A stretch of DNA of 64,000 nt from Calliopsis andreniformis (lineage: Eukaryota > Arthropoda > Insecta > Hymenoptera > Andrenidae), in contig NW_027480423.1 of NCBI RefSeq assembly GCF_051401765.1, forward strand, positions 17,236,001 to 17,300,000. The letters run 5' to 3'. The translations under genes were made by a program, and so were the position numbers. Every line of letters begins with the position of its first letter. Position 1 is the first letter of the stretch. Shown piece by piece: positions 53,217 through 64,000 of the stretch. The notes below the pieces were generated by a model. The model was given only the letters and a program-made list of their open reading frames with translations. It did no database searches and was not told the DNA's origin.

Positions 53217-54239
53217 TGTATTTTTATTGTATTTTCTGCTTCTGTATTTGAATTCTAAGGTCCTAGCTATTCGATCTGGTGGGGCAACGCCTCAGAGTTA
53301 AGCCTAGGTTGCTCGGAACGTAGAAATGACCATTACCTTCACACTGTTTGCAATAATTCATTTTATACGATGGCAAAGCTGTTGTATTTATATTGTATTT
53401 TATGCTTCTGGCGGTGACTTCTAAGGCCCTATCTCTTCGATTTGGTGGAGCAACGCCTCAGAGTTAAGCCTAGGATGCCCGAAACGTCGAAATGGTCATT
53501 ACTTTCGCACTGGTTGCAATTAGTCATGCTATACGATGGAAAATCAGTTGCATTTTTATTGTATTTTATGCTTGTGGCGTTAGCTTCTAAGGATGTAGCT
53601 TTTAGCTGCGGTGTAGCAACGCCGTAGAGTGACGCCTAGTTTGCCCGGCACGTAGAAATGACCATTACTTTCACAATGTTTGCAATTATTCATTCTATAC
53701 GATGGTAATCTGTTGTACTTATATTGCATTTTATTCTTCTGGCGTCGACTTCTTAGGCCCTAACTATTCGATCCGGTGGAGCAGCTCATCAGAGTTAAGC
53801 CTAGGATGCCCGAAACGTCGAAATGATCATTACATTCGCACTGGTTGCAATTAGTCATGCTATAAGATGGAAAAACTGTTGCATTTTTATTGTATTTTAT
53901 GCTTCTGGCGTTGACTTCTAAGGCCGTAGCTATTAGCTGTGGTGAAGCAACGCCATACAGTGACGTCTAGGTTGGCCGGAACGTAGAAATGACCATTACT
54001 TTCACAATGTTTGCAATTATTCACTTTATAGAATGGAAAAACTGTTGTACTTATATCGTATTTTATGCTTCTGACGTCGACTTCTTAGGCCCCAACTATT
54101 CCATCTGGTGGAACAACGCCCTATGGTGAAGCCTAGGTTGCCCGGGACGTAGAAATGACCATAACCTTCACACTGGAAGCAATTATTCGTTTTATACATG
54201 GAAAAGCTGTTCTATTTATTTTGTATGTTATGCTTCGGG
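53217..54239. repeat. 15-monomer-offset duplicated block, copy 2
   Basis: Second copy of 50730-51752, with small differences (GCGGTGTAGC versus GCGGTGGAGC, CTAGTTTGCCC, GTTGGCCGG). It ends at 54239, where GTTGACTTCTAAGG of the first copy is replaced by GTTCACTTGTTAGG and the trimer-repeat domain begins. Confidence 0.8.
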
Positions 54240-54729
54240 CGTTCACTTGTTAGGCCCCAACTATTCGATCTGGTGGAGCAACGCCCTAGGGTGAGGCCTA
54301 GGTTGCCCGGAACATAGAAATGACCATTACCTTGACACTGGTTGCAATTATTCCTGTTATACGATGGAAAAACAGTTGTATTTATATTGCATTTTATGCT
54401 TCTGGCGTTCACTTGCTAGGCCCTAACTATTCGATCTGGTGGAACAACGGCCTAGGGTGAAGCCTAGGTTGCCCGGAACGTAGAAATGACCATAACTTTT
54501 ACACTGGTAGCAATTATTCGTTTTATACAAAGGAAAAACTGTTCTATTTATCTTGTATTTAATGCTTCGGGCGTTGGCTTCTAAGGCCCTAACTATTTGA
54601 TCTGGTGGAGCACCGCCCTAGAGTGAAGCCTAGGTTGCTCGGAACGTAGAAATGACCATTAATTTCACACTGGTAGCAATTATTGGTTTTATACGATGGA
54701 AAAACTGTTTTATTTATTTTGTATTTTAA

Positions 54730-55525
54730 GCCACGGGCGTTGAGTTCTAAGGCCCTAACTACTCGATCTAGTGGAGCAACGCCCTCGAGTGAAGCCTAGG
54801 TCGCCCGGAACGTAGAAATGACCATCACTTTCAAACTGTTTGCAATTAATCCTGTTATACGATGGAAAAACAGTTGTATTTATATTGCATTTTATGCTTC
54901 TGGCGTTCACTTCCTAGGCCCCAACTATTCGATCTGGTGGAACAACGGCCTAGGGTGAAGCCTAGGTTGCCCGGAACGTAGAAATGACCATAACTTTTAC
55001 ACTGGTAGCAATTATTCGTTTTATACAATGGAAAAACTGTTCTATTTATCTTGTATTTAATGCTTCGGGCGTTGGCTTCTAAGGCCCTAACTGTTTGATC
55101 TGGTGGAGCAACGCCCTAGAGTGAAGCCTAGGTTGGCCGGAACGTAGAAATGCCCATAACTTTCACACTGGCTGCTATTATTCGTTTTATACGATGGAAA
55201 AACTGTTGTACTTATATTGTATTTTATGCTTCTGGCGTTGACTTCTTAGGCCCTAACTATTCGATCTGGTGGAACAACGCCCTAGAGTGAAGCCTAGGTT
55301 GCCCGGAACGTAGGACATACCATTACATTCACACTGGCTGCAATTACTCCTGTTATACGATGGAAAAACTGTTGTACTTTTATTGTATTTTATGCTTCTG
55401 GCGTTTAATTCTAAGTCCCTAGCTATTCGATCTGGTGGAGCAACACCCTACAGTGAAGCCTAGGTTGCCCGGAACGTATATATGACCATAACCTACACAC
55501 AGGTTGCAATTATTCGTTTTATACG
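54730..55525. repeat. 49-monomer-offset block, copy 1 (paired with 62864-63659)
   Basis: Order A, B, then a GGTTGGCCGG/AATGCCCATAAC monomer, then GTAGGACATACC and CTTTTATTG monomers, then GTATATATGACC. The same series recurs at 62864 with an offset of 8134 bp (49 x 166). After 55525 the copies part: AAAGACTGTTCGACATG here, AAAAACTGTTTTATTT there. Confidence 0.82.
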
Positions 55526-56340
55526 ATGGAAAGACTGTTCGACATGTTTTGTAGTTTATGTTTCTGGCGCTGACTTCTACGGCCCTAACTCTTCGATCTG
55601 GTTTAGCAACGGCCTGGACTGAAGCCTAGGTTGCCCGGAGCGTAGGACATACCTTTACCTTCACACTGGTTGCAATTATTCCTGTTATACGATGGAAAAA
55701 CTGTTGTATTTATATCGTATTTTATGCTTCAAGCGCAGACTTCTGAGGTCCTAGCTACTCGAGCTGGTGGAGCAACGCCCTAGAGTGAAACCTAGGTTGC
55801 CCGGAACGTAGAAATAACCATTACTTTCACACTGGTTGCAATTATTCCTGTTATACAATGGAAAAACTGTTGTATTTTTATTGTATTTTGTGCTTCTGGC
55901 GTTTAATTCTAAGTCCCTAGCTATTCGATATGGTGGAGCAATGCCCTAGAGTGAAGCCTAGGTTGCCCGGATCGTAGAAATGACCATTACTTTGACACTG
56001 GTTGCAATTATTCGTTTTATACGATGGAAAAGCTGTTGTATTTATATTGTATTTTATGCTTCGGGCGTTGACTTCTTAGTCCCTAACCATTTGATCTGGT
56101 GGAGCACCGCCCTAGAGTGAAGCCTAGGTTGCTCGGAACGTAGAAATGACCATTAATTTCACACTGGTAGCAATTATTGGTTTTATACGATGGAAAAACT
56201 GTTTTATTTATTTTGTATTTTAAGCCACGGGCGTTGAGTTCTAAGGCCCTAACTATTCGATCTAGTGGAGCAACGCCCTCGAGTGAAGCCTAGGTCGCCC
56301 GGAACGTAGAAATGACCATCATTTTCAAACTGTTTGCAAT
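55310..56340. repeat. 28-monomer-offset block (paired with about 59950-60970)
   Basis: Markers CTTCAAGCGCAGACTTCTGAGG (split by point changes), CTACTCGAGCTGG, AATAACCATTAC and GTTTAATTCTAAGTCCC occur here, at 60379 (offset 4648, 28 monomers) and, in part, at 61873 (a further 9 monomers). The three copies carry point differences such as GCGCAGAC versus GCGTAGAC. Confidence 0.8.
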
Positions 56341-56721
56341 TAATCCTGTTATACGATGGAAAAACAGTTGTATTTATATTGCATTTTATGCTTCTGGCGT
56401 TCACTTCCTAGGCCCTAACTATTCGATCTGGTGGAACAACGGCCTAGGGTGAAGCCTAGGTTGCCCGGAACGTAGAAATGACCATAACTTTTACACTGGT
56501 AGCAATTATTCGTTTTATACAATGGAAAAACTGTTCTATTTATCTTGTATTTAATGCTTCGGGCGTTGGCTTCTAAGGCCCTAACTATTTGATCTGGTGG
56601 AGCACCGCCCTAGAGTGAAGCCTAGGTTGCTCGGAACGTAGAAATGACCATTAATTTCACACTGGTAGCAATTATTGGTTTTATACGATGGAAAAACTGT
56701 TTTATTTATTTTGTATTTTAA
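56224..56721. repeat. 3-monomer repeat T, unit (498 bp)
   Basis: A-B-C unit starting at GCCACGGGCG. It is followed immediately by another complete unit. The variant ATCATTTTCAAACTG occurs in its A monomer. Confidence 0.88.
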
Positions 56722-57219
56722 GCCACGGGCGTTGAGTTCCAAGGCCCTAACTATTCGATCTAGTGGAGCAACGCCCTCGAGTGAAGCCTAGGTCGCCCGG
56801 AACGTAGAAATGACCATCACTTTCAAACTGTTTGCAATTAATCCTGTTATACGATGGAAAAACAGTTGTATTTATATTGCATTTTATGCTTCTGGCGTTC
56901 ACTTCCTAGGCCCTAACTATTCGATCTGGTGGAACAACGGCCTAGGGTGAAGCCTAGGTTGCCCGGAACGTAGAAATGACCATAACTTTTACACTGGTAG
57001 CAATTATTCGTTTTATACAATGGAAAAACTGTTCTATTTATCTTGTATTTAATGCTTCGGGCGTTGGCTTCTAAGGCCCTAACTATTTGATCTGGTGGAG
57101 CACCGCCCTAGAGTGAAGCCTAGGTTGCTCGGAACGTAGAAATGACCATTAATTTCACACTGGTAGCAATTATTGGTTTTATACGATGGAAAAACTGTTT
57201 TATTTATTTTGTATTTTTA
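56722..57219. repeat. 3-monomer repeat T, tandem second unit (498 bp)
   Basis: Direct tandem copy of the preceding unit, differing at single bases (GAGTTCCAAGG in its A monomer). A third A-B pair follows from 57220 and then leaves the pattern through a CTGTTTGATCTGG monomer. Confidence 0.88.
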
Positions 57220-58547
57220 GCCACGGGCGTTGAGTTCTAGGGCCCTAACTATTCGATCTAGTGGAGCAACGCCCTCGAGTGAAGCCTAGGTCGCCCGGAA
57301 CGTAGAAATGACCATCACTTTCAAACTGTTTGCAATTAATCCTGTTATACGATGGAAAAACAGTTGTATTTATATTGCATTTTATGCTTCTGGCGTTCAC
57401 TTCCTAGGCCCTAACTATTCGATCTGGTGGAACAACGGCCTAGGGTGAAGCCTAGGTTGCCCGGAACGTAGAAATGACCATAACTTTTACACTGGTAGCA
57501 ATTATTCGTTTTATACAATGGAAAAACTGTTCTATTTATCTTGTATTTAATGCTTCGAGCGTTGGCTTCTAAGGCCCTAACTGTTTGATCTGGTGGAGCA
57601 ACGCCCTAGAGTGAAGCCTAGGTTGGCCGGAAGGTAGAAATGCCCATAACTTTCACACTGGCTGCTATTATTCGTTTTATGCGATGGAAAAACTGTTATA
57701 TTTATATTGCATTTTATGCTTCTGGCGTTGACTTCTTAGGCCCTAACTATTCGATCTGGTCGAACAACGCCCTAGAGTGAAGCCTAGGTTGTCTGGAACG
57801 TAGAAATGTCCATCACTTTCACACTGGCTGCTATTATTCGTTTTATACGATGGAAAAACTGTTATATTTATATTGTATTTTATGCTTCTGGCGTTGACCT
57901 CTTAGGCCCTAACTATTCGATCTGGTGGAACAACGCCCTAGAGTGAAGCCTAGGTTTCCTGGAACGTAGAAATGACCATCACTTTCACACGGGTTGCCAT
58001 TATGCCTGTTATAGGATGGAAAGACGGTTGTATTTTTATTATATTTTATACTTCAGGCGTCGACGTCTGAGGCTGTAGCTATTCGATATGGTGGACCAAT
58101 GCTCTGGAGTGAAGCCTAGGTTGCCCGGATCGTAGAAATGACCATTACTTTGACACTGGTTGCAATTATTCATTTTATACGATGGAAAAGCTGTTGTATT
58201 TATATTGAATTTTATGCTTCCGGCGTTGACTTCTAAGGCCCTAACTATTCAATCTGTTGGAGCAACGCCCTAGGGTGAAGCCTAGGTTGCCCGGAAAGTA
58301 GAAATGACGTTAACCGTCATACTTGTTGCAATTATTCGTTTTATACAATGGAAAAACTGTTCTATTTATCATGTATTTAATGCTTCGGGCGTTGGCTTCT
58401 AAGGCCCTAACTATTTGATCTGGTGGAGCACCGCCCTAGAGTGAAGCCTAGGTTGCTCGGAACGTAGAAATGACCATTAATTTCACACTGGTAGCAATTA
58501 TTGGTTTTATACGATGGAAAAACTGTTTTATTTATTTTGTATTTTAA

Positions 58548-59045
58548 GCCACGGGCGTTGAGTTCTAAGGCCCTAACTATTCGATCTAGTGGAGCAACGC
58601 CCTCGAGTGAAGCCTAGGTCGCCCGGAACGTAGAAATGACCATCACTTTCAAACTGTTTGCAATTAATCCTGTTATACGATGGAAAAACAGTTGTATTTA
58701 TATTGCATTTTATGCTTCTGGCGTTCACTTCCTAGGCCCTAACTATTCGATCTGGTGGAACAACGGCCTAGGGTGAAGCCTAGGTTGCCCGGAACGTAGA
58801 AATGACCATAACTTTTACACTGGTAGCAATTATTCGTTTTATACAATGGAAAAACTGTTCTATTTATCTTGTATTTAATGCTTCGGGCGTTGGCTTCTAA
58901 GGCCCTAACTATTTGATCTGGTGGAGCACCGCCCTAGAGTGAAGCCTAGGTTGCTCGGAACGTAGAAATGACCATTAATTTCACACTGGTAGCAATTATT
59001 GGTTTTATACGATGGAAAAACTGTTTTATTTATTTTGTATTTTTA
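58548..59045. repeat. 3-monomer repeat T, isolated unit (498 bp)
   Basis: Complete A-B-C unit, 8 monomers after the A landmark at 57220. It is followed at 59046 by GCCACGGGCGTTGACTTC, a hybrid in which the A-type landmark continues into a generic monomer, which looks like an exchange junction. Confidence 0.85.
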
Positions 59046-62000
59046 GCCACGGGCGTTGACTTCTAAGGCCCTAACTATTCGATCTGGTGGAGCAACGCCC
59101 TAGAGTGAAGCCTAGGATGCCCGGAACGTAGAAATGACCAGAACATTCACACTGGTTGCTATTATTCGTTTTATACGATGGAAAAACTGTTATATTTATT
59201 TTGTATTTTATGCTTCTGGCGTTGACTTCTTAGTCCCTAACTTCTCGATCTGGTGGAGCAACGCCCTAGAGTGAAGCCTAGGTTGCCCGGGACGTAGAAA
59301 TGAACATAACATTCACACTGGTAGCAATTATTCGTTTTTTACAATGGAAAAACTGTTCTATTTATTTTGTATTTTATGCTTCGGGCGTTGACTTCTATGG
59401 CCCTACCTATTCGATCTGGTGGAGCATCACCATACAGTCAAGCCTAGGTTGCCCGGAACGTAGAAATGAAAATAACATTCACACTGGTTGCAATTACTCC
59501 TGTTATACGATGGAAAAGCTGTTTTATTTATATTGTATTTTATGCTTCTGTCCTTGACTTCTAAGGCCGTAGCTATTAGTTGTGGTGGAGCTACGCCCTA
59601 GAATGAAACCTAGTTTACCCGGAACGTAGAAATGACCAGTACTTTCACACTGTTTGCAGTTATTCCTGTTATTCGATGGAAAAACTGTTGCATCTTTATT
59701 GTATTTTATGCTTCTGGCGTTGACTTCTAAGGCCGTAGCTATTAGATGTGGTGGAGCAACGCCGTAGAGTGACGCCCAGGTTGCCCGGAACGTAGAAATG
59801 TCCATTACGTTCACACTGGTTGCTATTATTCGTTTTATACGATGGAAAAACTGTTATACTTATATTGTATTTTATGCTTCTGGCGTTGACTTCTTAGGCC
59901 CTAACTAATCGATCTGGTGGAACAACGCCCTAGAGTGGAGCCTAGGTTGCCCGGAACGTAGGACATACCATTACATTCACACTGGCTGCAATTACTCCTG
60001 TTATACGATGGAAAAACTGTTGTACTTTTATTGTATTTTATGCTTCTGGCGTTTAATTCTAAGTCCCTAGCTATTCGATCTGGTGGAGCAACACCCTACA
60101 GTGAAGCCTAGGTTGCACGGAACGTATATATGACCATAACCTACACACAGGTTGCAATTATTCGTTTTATACGATGGAAAGACTGTTCGACTTGTTTTGT
60201 AGTTTATGTTTCTCGCGCTGACTTCTACGGCCCTAACTCTTCGATCTGGTTTAGCAACGGCCTGGAGTGCAGCCTAGGTTGCCCGCAGCGTAGGACATAC
60301 CTTTACCTTCACACTGGTTGCAATTATTCCTGTTATACGATGGAAAAACTGTTGTATTTATATCGTATTTTATGCTTCAAGCGTAGACTTCTGAGGTCCT
60401 AGCTACTCGAGCTGGTGGAGCAACGCCCTCGAGTGAAACCTAGGTTGCCCGGAACGTAGAAATAACCATTACTTTCACACTGGTTGCAATTATTCCTGTT
60501 ATACAATGGAAAAACTGTTGTATTTTTATTGTATTTTGTGCTTCTGGCGTTTAATTCTAAGTCCCTAGCTATTCGATATGGTGGAGCAATGCCCTAGAGT
60601 GAAGCCTAGGTTGCCCGGATCGTAGAAATGACCATTACTTTGACACTGGTTTCAATTATTCATTTTATACAATGGAAAAGCTGTTGTATTTATATTGTAT
60701 TTTATGCTTCGGGTGTTGACTTCTTAGTCCCTAACTATTTGATCTGGTGGAGCACCGCCCTAGAGTGAAGCCTAGGTTGCTCGGAACGTAGAAATGACCA
60801 TTAACTTCACACTGGTAGCAATTATTCGTTTTATACGATGGAAAAACTGTTTTATTTATTTTGTATTTTAAGCCACGGGCGTTGAGTTCTAAGGCCCTAA
60901 CTATTCGATCTAGAGGAGCAACGCCCTCGAGTGAAGCCTAGGTCGCCCGGAACGTAGAAATGACCATCACTTTCAAACTGTTTGCAATTAATCCTGTTAT
61001 ACGATGGAAAAACTGTTGTATTTATATTGCATTTTATGCTTCTGGCGTTCACTTCCTAGGCCCTAACTATTCGATCTGGTGGAACAACGGCCTAGGGTGA
61101 AGCCTAGGTTGCCCGGAACGTAGAAATGACCATAACTTTGACACTGGTAGCAATTATTCATTTTATACAATGGAAAAGCTGTTGTATTTATATTGTATTT
61201 TATGCTTCGGGCGTTGACTTCTTAGTCCCTAACTATTTGATCTGGTGGAGCACCGCCCGAGAGTGAAGCCTAGGTTGCTCGGAACGTAGAAATGACCATT
61301 AACTTCACACTGGTAGCAATTATTCGTTTTATACGATGGAAAAACTGTTATATTTATATTGCATTTTATGCTTCTGGCGTTGACTTCTTAGGCCCTAACT
61401 ATTCGATCTGGTGGAACAACGCCCTATAGTGAAGCCTAGGTTGCCTGGAACGTAGAAATGACCATCACTTTCACACTGGCTGCTATTATTCGTTTTATAC
61501 GATGGAAAAACTGTTATATTTATATTGTATTTTATGCTTCTGGCGTTGACCTCTTAGGCCCTAACTATTCGATCTGGTGGAACAACGCCCTAGAGTGAAG
61601 CCTAGGTTGCCTGGAACGTAGAAATGACCATCACTTTCACACGGGTTGCCATTATGCCTGTTATAGGATGGAAAGACGGTTGTATTTTTATTGTATTTTA
61701 TACTTCAGGCGTCGACTTCTGAGGCTGTAGCTATTCGATATGGTGGACCAATGCCCTAGAGTGCAGCCTAGGTTGCCCGGATCGTAGAAATGACCATTAC
61801 TTTGACACTGTTTGCAGTTATTCATTTTATACGATGGAAAAACTGTTGTATTTATATCGTATTTTATGCTTCAAGCGCAGACTTCTGAGGTCCTAGCTAC
61901 TCGAGCTGGTGGAGCAACGCCCTAGACTGAAACCTAGGTTGCCCGGAACGTAGAAATAACCATTACTTTCACACTGGTTGCAATTATTCCTGTTATACAA

Positions 62001-62365
62001 TGGAAAAACTGTTGTATTTTTATTGTATTTTGTGCTTCTGGCGTTTAATTCTAAGTCCCTAGCTATTCGATATGGTGGAGCAATGCCCTAGAGTGAAGCC
62101 TAGGTTGCCCGGATCGTAGAAATGACCATTACTTTGACACTGGTTGCAATTATTCGTTTTATACGATGGAAAAGCTGTTGTATTTATATTGTATTTTATG
62201 CTTCGGGCGTTGACTTCTTAGTCCCTAACCATTTGATCTGGTGGAGCACCGCCCTAGAGTGAAGCCTAGGTTGCTCGGAACGTAGAAATGACCATTAATT
62301 TCACAATGGTAGCAATTATTGGTTTTGTACGATGGAAAAACTGTTTTATTTATTTTGTATTTTAA
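59046..62365. repeat. Mosaic of generic and block monomers between T units
   Basis: Twenty monomers. Contents include generic units (59046-59935), the 28-monomer-offset block (about 59950-60970), a single A-B pair from 60872, monomers resembling 57720-58160 (CTCTTAGGCCC, GGGTTGCCATTATGCC, GACGGTTG at 61540-61730) and a partial copy of the CTACTCGAGCTGG block from 61850. No non-satellite sequence. Confidence 0.78.
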
Positions 62366-62863
62366 GCCACGGGCGTTGAGTTCTAAGGCCCTAACTATTC
62401 GATCTAGTGGAGCAACGCCCTCGAGTGAAGCCTAGGTCGCCCGGAACGTAGAAATGACCATCACTTTCAAACTGTTTGCAATTAATCCTGTTATACGATG
62501 GAAAAACAGTTGTATTTATATTGCATTTTATGCTTCTGGCGTTCACTTCCTAGGCCCTAACTATTCGATCTGGTGGAACAACGGCCTAGGGTGAAGCCTA
62601 GGTTGCCCGGAACGTAGAAGTGACCATAACTTTTACACTGGTAGCAATTATTCGTTTTATACAGTGGAAAAACTGTTCTATTTATCTTGTATTTAATGCT
62701 TCGGGCGTTGGCTTCTAAGGCCCTAACTATTTGATCCGGTGGAGCACCGCCCTAGAGTGAAGCCTAGGTTGCTCGGAACGTAGAAATGACCATTAATTTC
62801 ACACTGGTAGCAATTATTGGTTTTATACGATGGAAAAACTGTTTTATTTATTTTGTATTTTAA
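62366..62863. repeat. 3-monomer repeat T, unit (498 bp)
   Basis: Complete A-B-C unit with small changes (GAAGTGACC, ACAGTGG, GATCCGGTGG). An A-B pair from 62864 continues into the 49-monomer-offset block. Confidence 0.86.
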
Positions 62864-63659
62864 GCCACGGGCGTTGAGTTCTAAGGCCCTAACTATTCGA
62901 TCTAGTGGAGCAACGCCCTCGAGTGAAGCCTAGGTCGCCCGGAACGTAGAAATGACCATCACTTTCAAACTGTTTGCAATTAATCCTGTTATACGATGGA
63001 AAAACAGTTGTATTTATATTGCATTTTATGCTTCTGGCGTTCACTTCCTAGGCCCTAACTATTCGATCTGGTGGAACAACGGCCTAGGGTGAAGCCTAGG
63101 TTGCCCGGAACGTAGAAATGACCATAACTTTTACACTGGTAGCAATTATTCGTTTTATACAATGGAAAAACTGTTCTATTTATCTTGTATTTAATGCTTC
63201 GGGCGTTGGCTTCTAAGGCCCTAACTGTTTGATCTGGTGGAGCAACGCCCTAGAGTGAAGCCTAGGTTGGCCGGAACGTAGAAATGCCCATAACTTTCAC
63301 ACTGGCTGCTATTATTCGTTTTATACGATGGAAAAACTGTTGTACTTATATTGTATTTTATGCTTCTGGCGTTGACTTCTTAGGCCCTAACTATTCGATC
63401 TGGTGGAACAACGCCCTAGAGTGAAGCCTGGGTTGCCCGGAACGTAGGACATACCATTACATTCACACTGGCTGCAATTACTCCTGTTATACGATGGAAA
63501 AACTGTTGTACTTTTATTGTATTTTATGCTTCTGGCGTTTAATTCTAAGTCCCTAGCTATTCGATCTGGTGGAGCAACACCCTACAGTGAAGCCTAGGTT
63601 GCCCGGAACGTATATATGACCATAACCTACACACAGGTTGCAATTATTCGTTTTATACG
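62864..63659. repeat. 49-monomer-offset block, copy 2
   Basis: Repeats 54730-55525. At 63660 the copy switches within ACGATGGAAA into a monomer ending GTCACGGGCG (A-type landmark with one change, 63694), and A and B monomers run to the window edge. Confidence 0.82.
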
Positions 63660-64000
63660 ATGGAAAAACTGTTTTATTTATTTTGTATTTTAAGTCACGG
63701 GCGTTGAGTTCTAAGGCCCTAACTATTCGATCTAGTGGAGCAACGCCCTCGAGTGAAGCCTAGGTCGCCCGGAACGTAGAAATGACCATCACTTTCAAAC
63801 TGTTTGCAATTAATCCTGTTATACGATGGAAAGACAGTTGTATTTATATTGCATTTTATGCTTCTGGCGTTCACTTCCTAGGCCCTAACTATTCGATCTG
63901 GTGGAACAACGGCCTAGGGTGAAGCCTAGGTTGCCCGGAACGTAGAAATGACCATAACTTTTACACTGGTAGCAATTATTCGTTTTATACAATGGAAAAA

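Larger units (their letters stand above)
1..64000. repeat. 166-bp satellite DNA array spanning the whole window
   Basis: The CTATTC landmark recurs at 2, 168, 334, 499, 665 and on to about 63889, giving about 385 monomers averaging just under 166 bp. All units are head-to-tail in the same orientation. Each monomer has, in order: a CTATTCGATCTGGTGGAGCAA start, a CCTAG-rich dyad, a GGAACGTAGAAATGACCATA segment, CTTTCACACTGGTTGCAATT, a CENP-B-like segment ATTCGTTTTATACGATGG, an AT-rich tract (TTTATATTGTATTTTATGC) and TCTGGCGTTGACTTCTAAGG. No unique sequence interrupts the array, so every stretch lacking a gene here is satellite. Known biology: arrays of this size and order are typical of eukaryotic centromeric or heterochromatic DNA. 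The species is not identifiable from sequence alone. Confidence 0.98.
54240..64000. repeat. Right-hand domain with 3-monomer higher-order repeat T
   Basis: Three recurring monomer types define it. A has GCCACGGGCG, CTAGTGGAGC, CCCTCGAGTG, GGTCGCCCGG, TTAATCCTG. B has GTTCACTTCCTAGG, AACAACGGCCTAGGG, ACTTTTACACTGGTAGC, ACAATGG. C has CTATTTGATCTGG, GAGCACCGCC, TTAATTTCACAC, ATTGGTTTTATAC. The A-type landmark GCCACGGG occurs at 54730, 56224, 56722, 57220, 58548, 59046, 60872, 62366 and 62864, with spacings of 9, 3, 3, 8, 3, 11, 9 and 3 monomers. Confidence 0.88.

Noticed and set aside
59524..59814. Longest open frame in the window (96 codons, minus strand)
   Set aside because: It spans under two monomers and encodes the same satellite-derived peptide as the others; no domain or signal is visible.
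29279..60402. Plus-strand frames of 61-90 codons beginning at ATGACCATAAC (29279-29536, 36910-37167, 51833-52090, 59300-59557, 60130-60402)
   Set aside because: Same reason: chance openings across about 1.5 monomers, identical where the underlying block is duplicated. Hydrophobic-looking stretches come from the AT-rich tract, not from a membrane protein.
1..64000. CRISPR array
   Set aside because: The repeated unit is 166 bp with no separate unique spacers; adjacent units are homologous over their full length.
1..64000. Telomeric repeat (TTAGG/CCTAA)
   Set aside because: CTTAGGCCCTAAC occurs once per many monomers but never in tandem, so it is part of the satellite sequence.
1..64000. Transposon or retroelement insertions
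   Set aside because: The 166-bp register is never interrupted by foreign sequence, target-site duplications or terminal repeats; all discontinuities are joins between satellite blocks.
1..64000. tRNA, rRNA or other structured RNA genes
   Set aside because: No tRNA A/B-box pair, rRNA core or other known RNA motif was seen. The only stable dyad is the repeated CCTAG hairpin, treated as a satellite feature.
54240..64000. Polyadenylation signals on the minus strand (TTTATT read as AATAAA)
   Set aside because: They come from the AT-rich tract of some monomer types and have no associated coding region or other 3'-end signal.
1..64000. CCTAGG palindromes as recombination attachment sites
   Set aside because: They occur in almost every monomer and no integrase gene or integration boundary is present; the observed joins do not cluster on them.

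Overview
The whole 64 kb window is one uninterrupted tandem satellite DNA array. The basic monomer is 166 bp: the CTATTC landmark at the start of each unit falls at 2, 168, 334, 499, 665 and so on to about 63889. That is roughly 385 head-to-tail monomers, all in one orientation, with only small net length loss from 1-2 bp indels. I find no supportable protein gene, rRNA, tRNA, CRISPR array, transposon or unique spacer. Both window edges lie inside the array. This points to a eukaryote, from a long-read assembly of a centromeric, pericentromeric or other heterochromatic block (possibly a B or sex chromosome). The species cannot be told from the sequence; an arthropod is plausible but unproven.

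Layout. 1-1322: irregular monomers with no higher-order pattern. 1323-5120: a GAATCC/GCTCGGAATG subfamily with single-monomer duplication and 4-5-monomer blocks. 5121-11729: a 33-monomer duplication (offset 5479 bp) that encloses three tandem copies of an 8-monomer unit (1328 bp), the middle copy enlarged by an internal 3-monomer (498 bp) duplication. 11531-19834: two tandem 4152 bp (25-monomer) copies that are the same wherever I compared them. 19835-24374: a mosaic sharing blocks with the left part. 24375-28480: a second, different 8-monomer higher-order repeat (HOR). 25698-49039: three tandem copies of a 46-monomer, 7631 bp super-unit, the third rearranged by whole-monomer losses and gains. 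49040-54239: a mosaic with a 15-monomer duplication and partial copies of super-unit segments. 54240-64000: a 3-monomer HOR (498 bp) interspersed with longer blocks.

Nearly all repeat offsets are integer multiples of 166 bp to within a few bases (1, 3, 8, 9, 11, 12, 15, 25, 28, 33, 46, 49 units). This fits in-register unequal exchange or replication-slippage amplification. Each monomer also carries two candidate functional elements. One is a bulged dyad able to form an 11-12 bp hairpin. Two sequence versions of it exist that both keep the pairing. The other is a 17-bp site matching 7 of the 9 essential CENP-B-box positions, which alternates between intact and degenerate versions. Together with a monomer length equal to chromatosome DNA, these make a centromere-type satellite the best working interpretation, as inference only.
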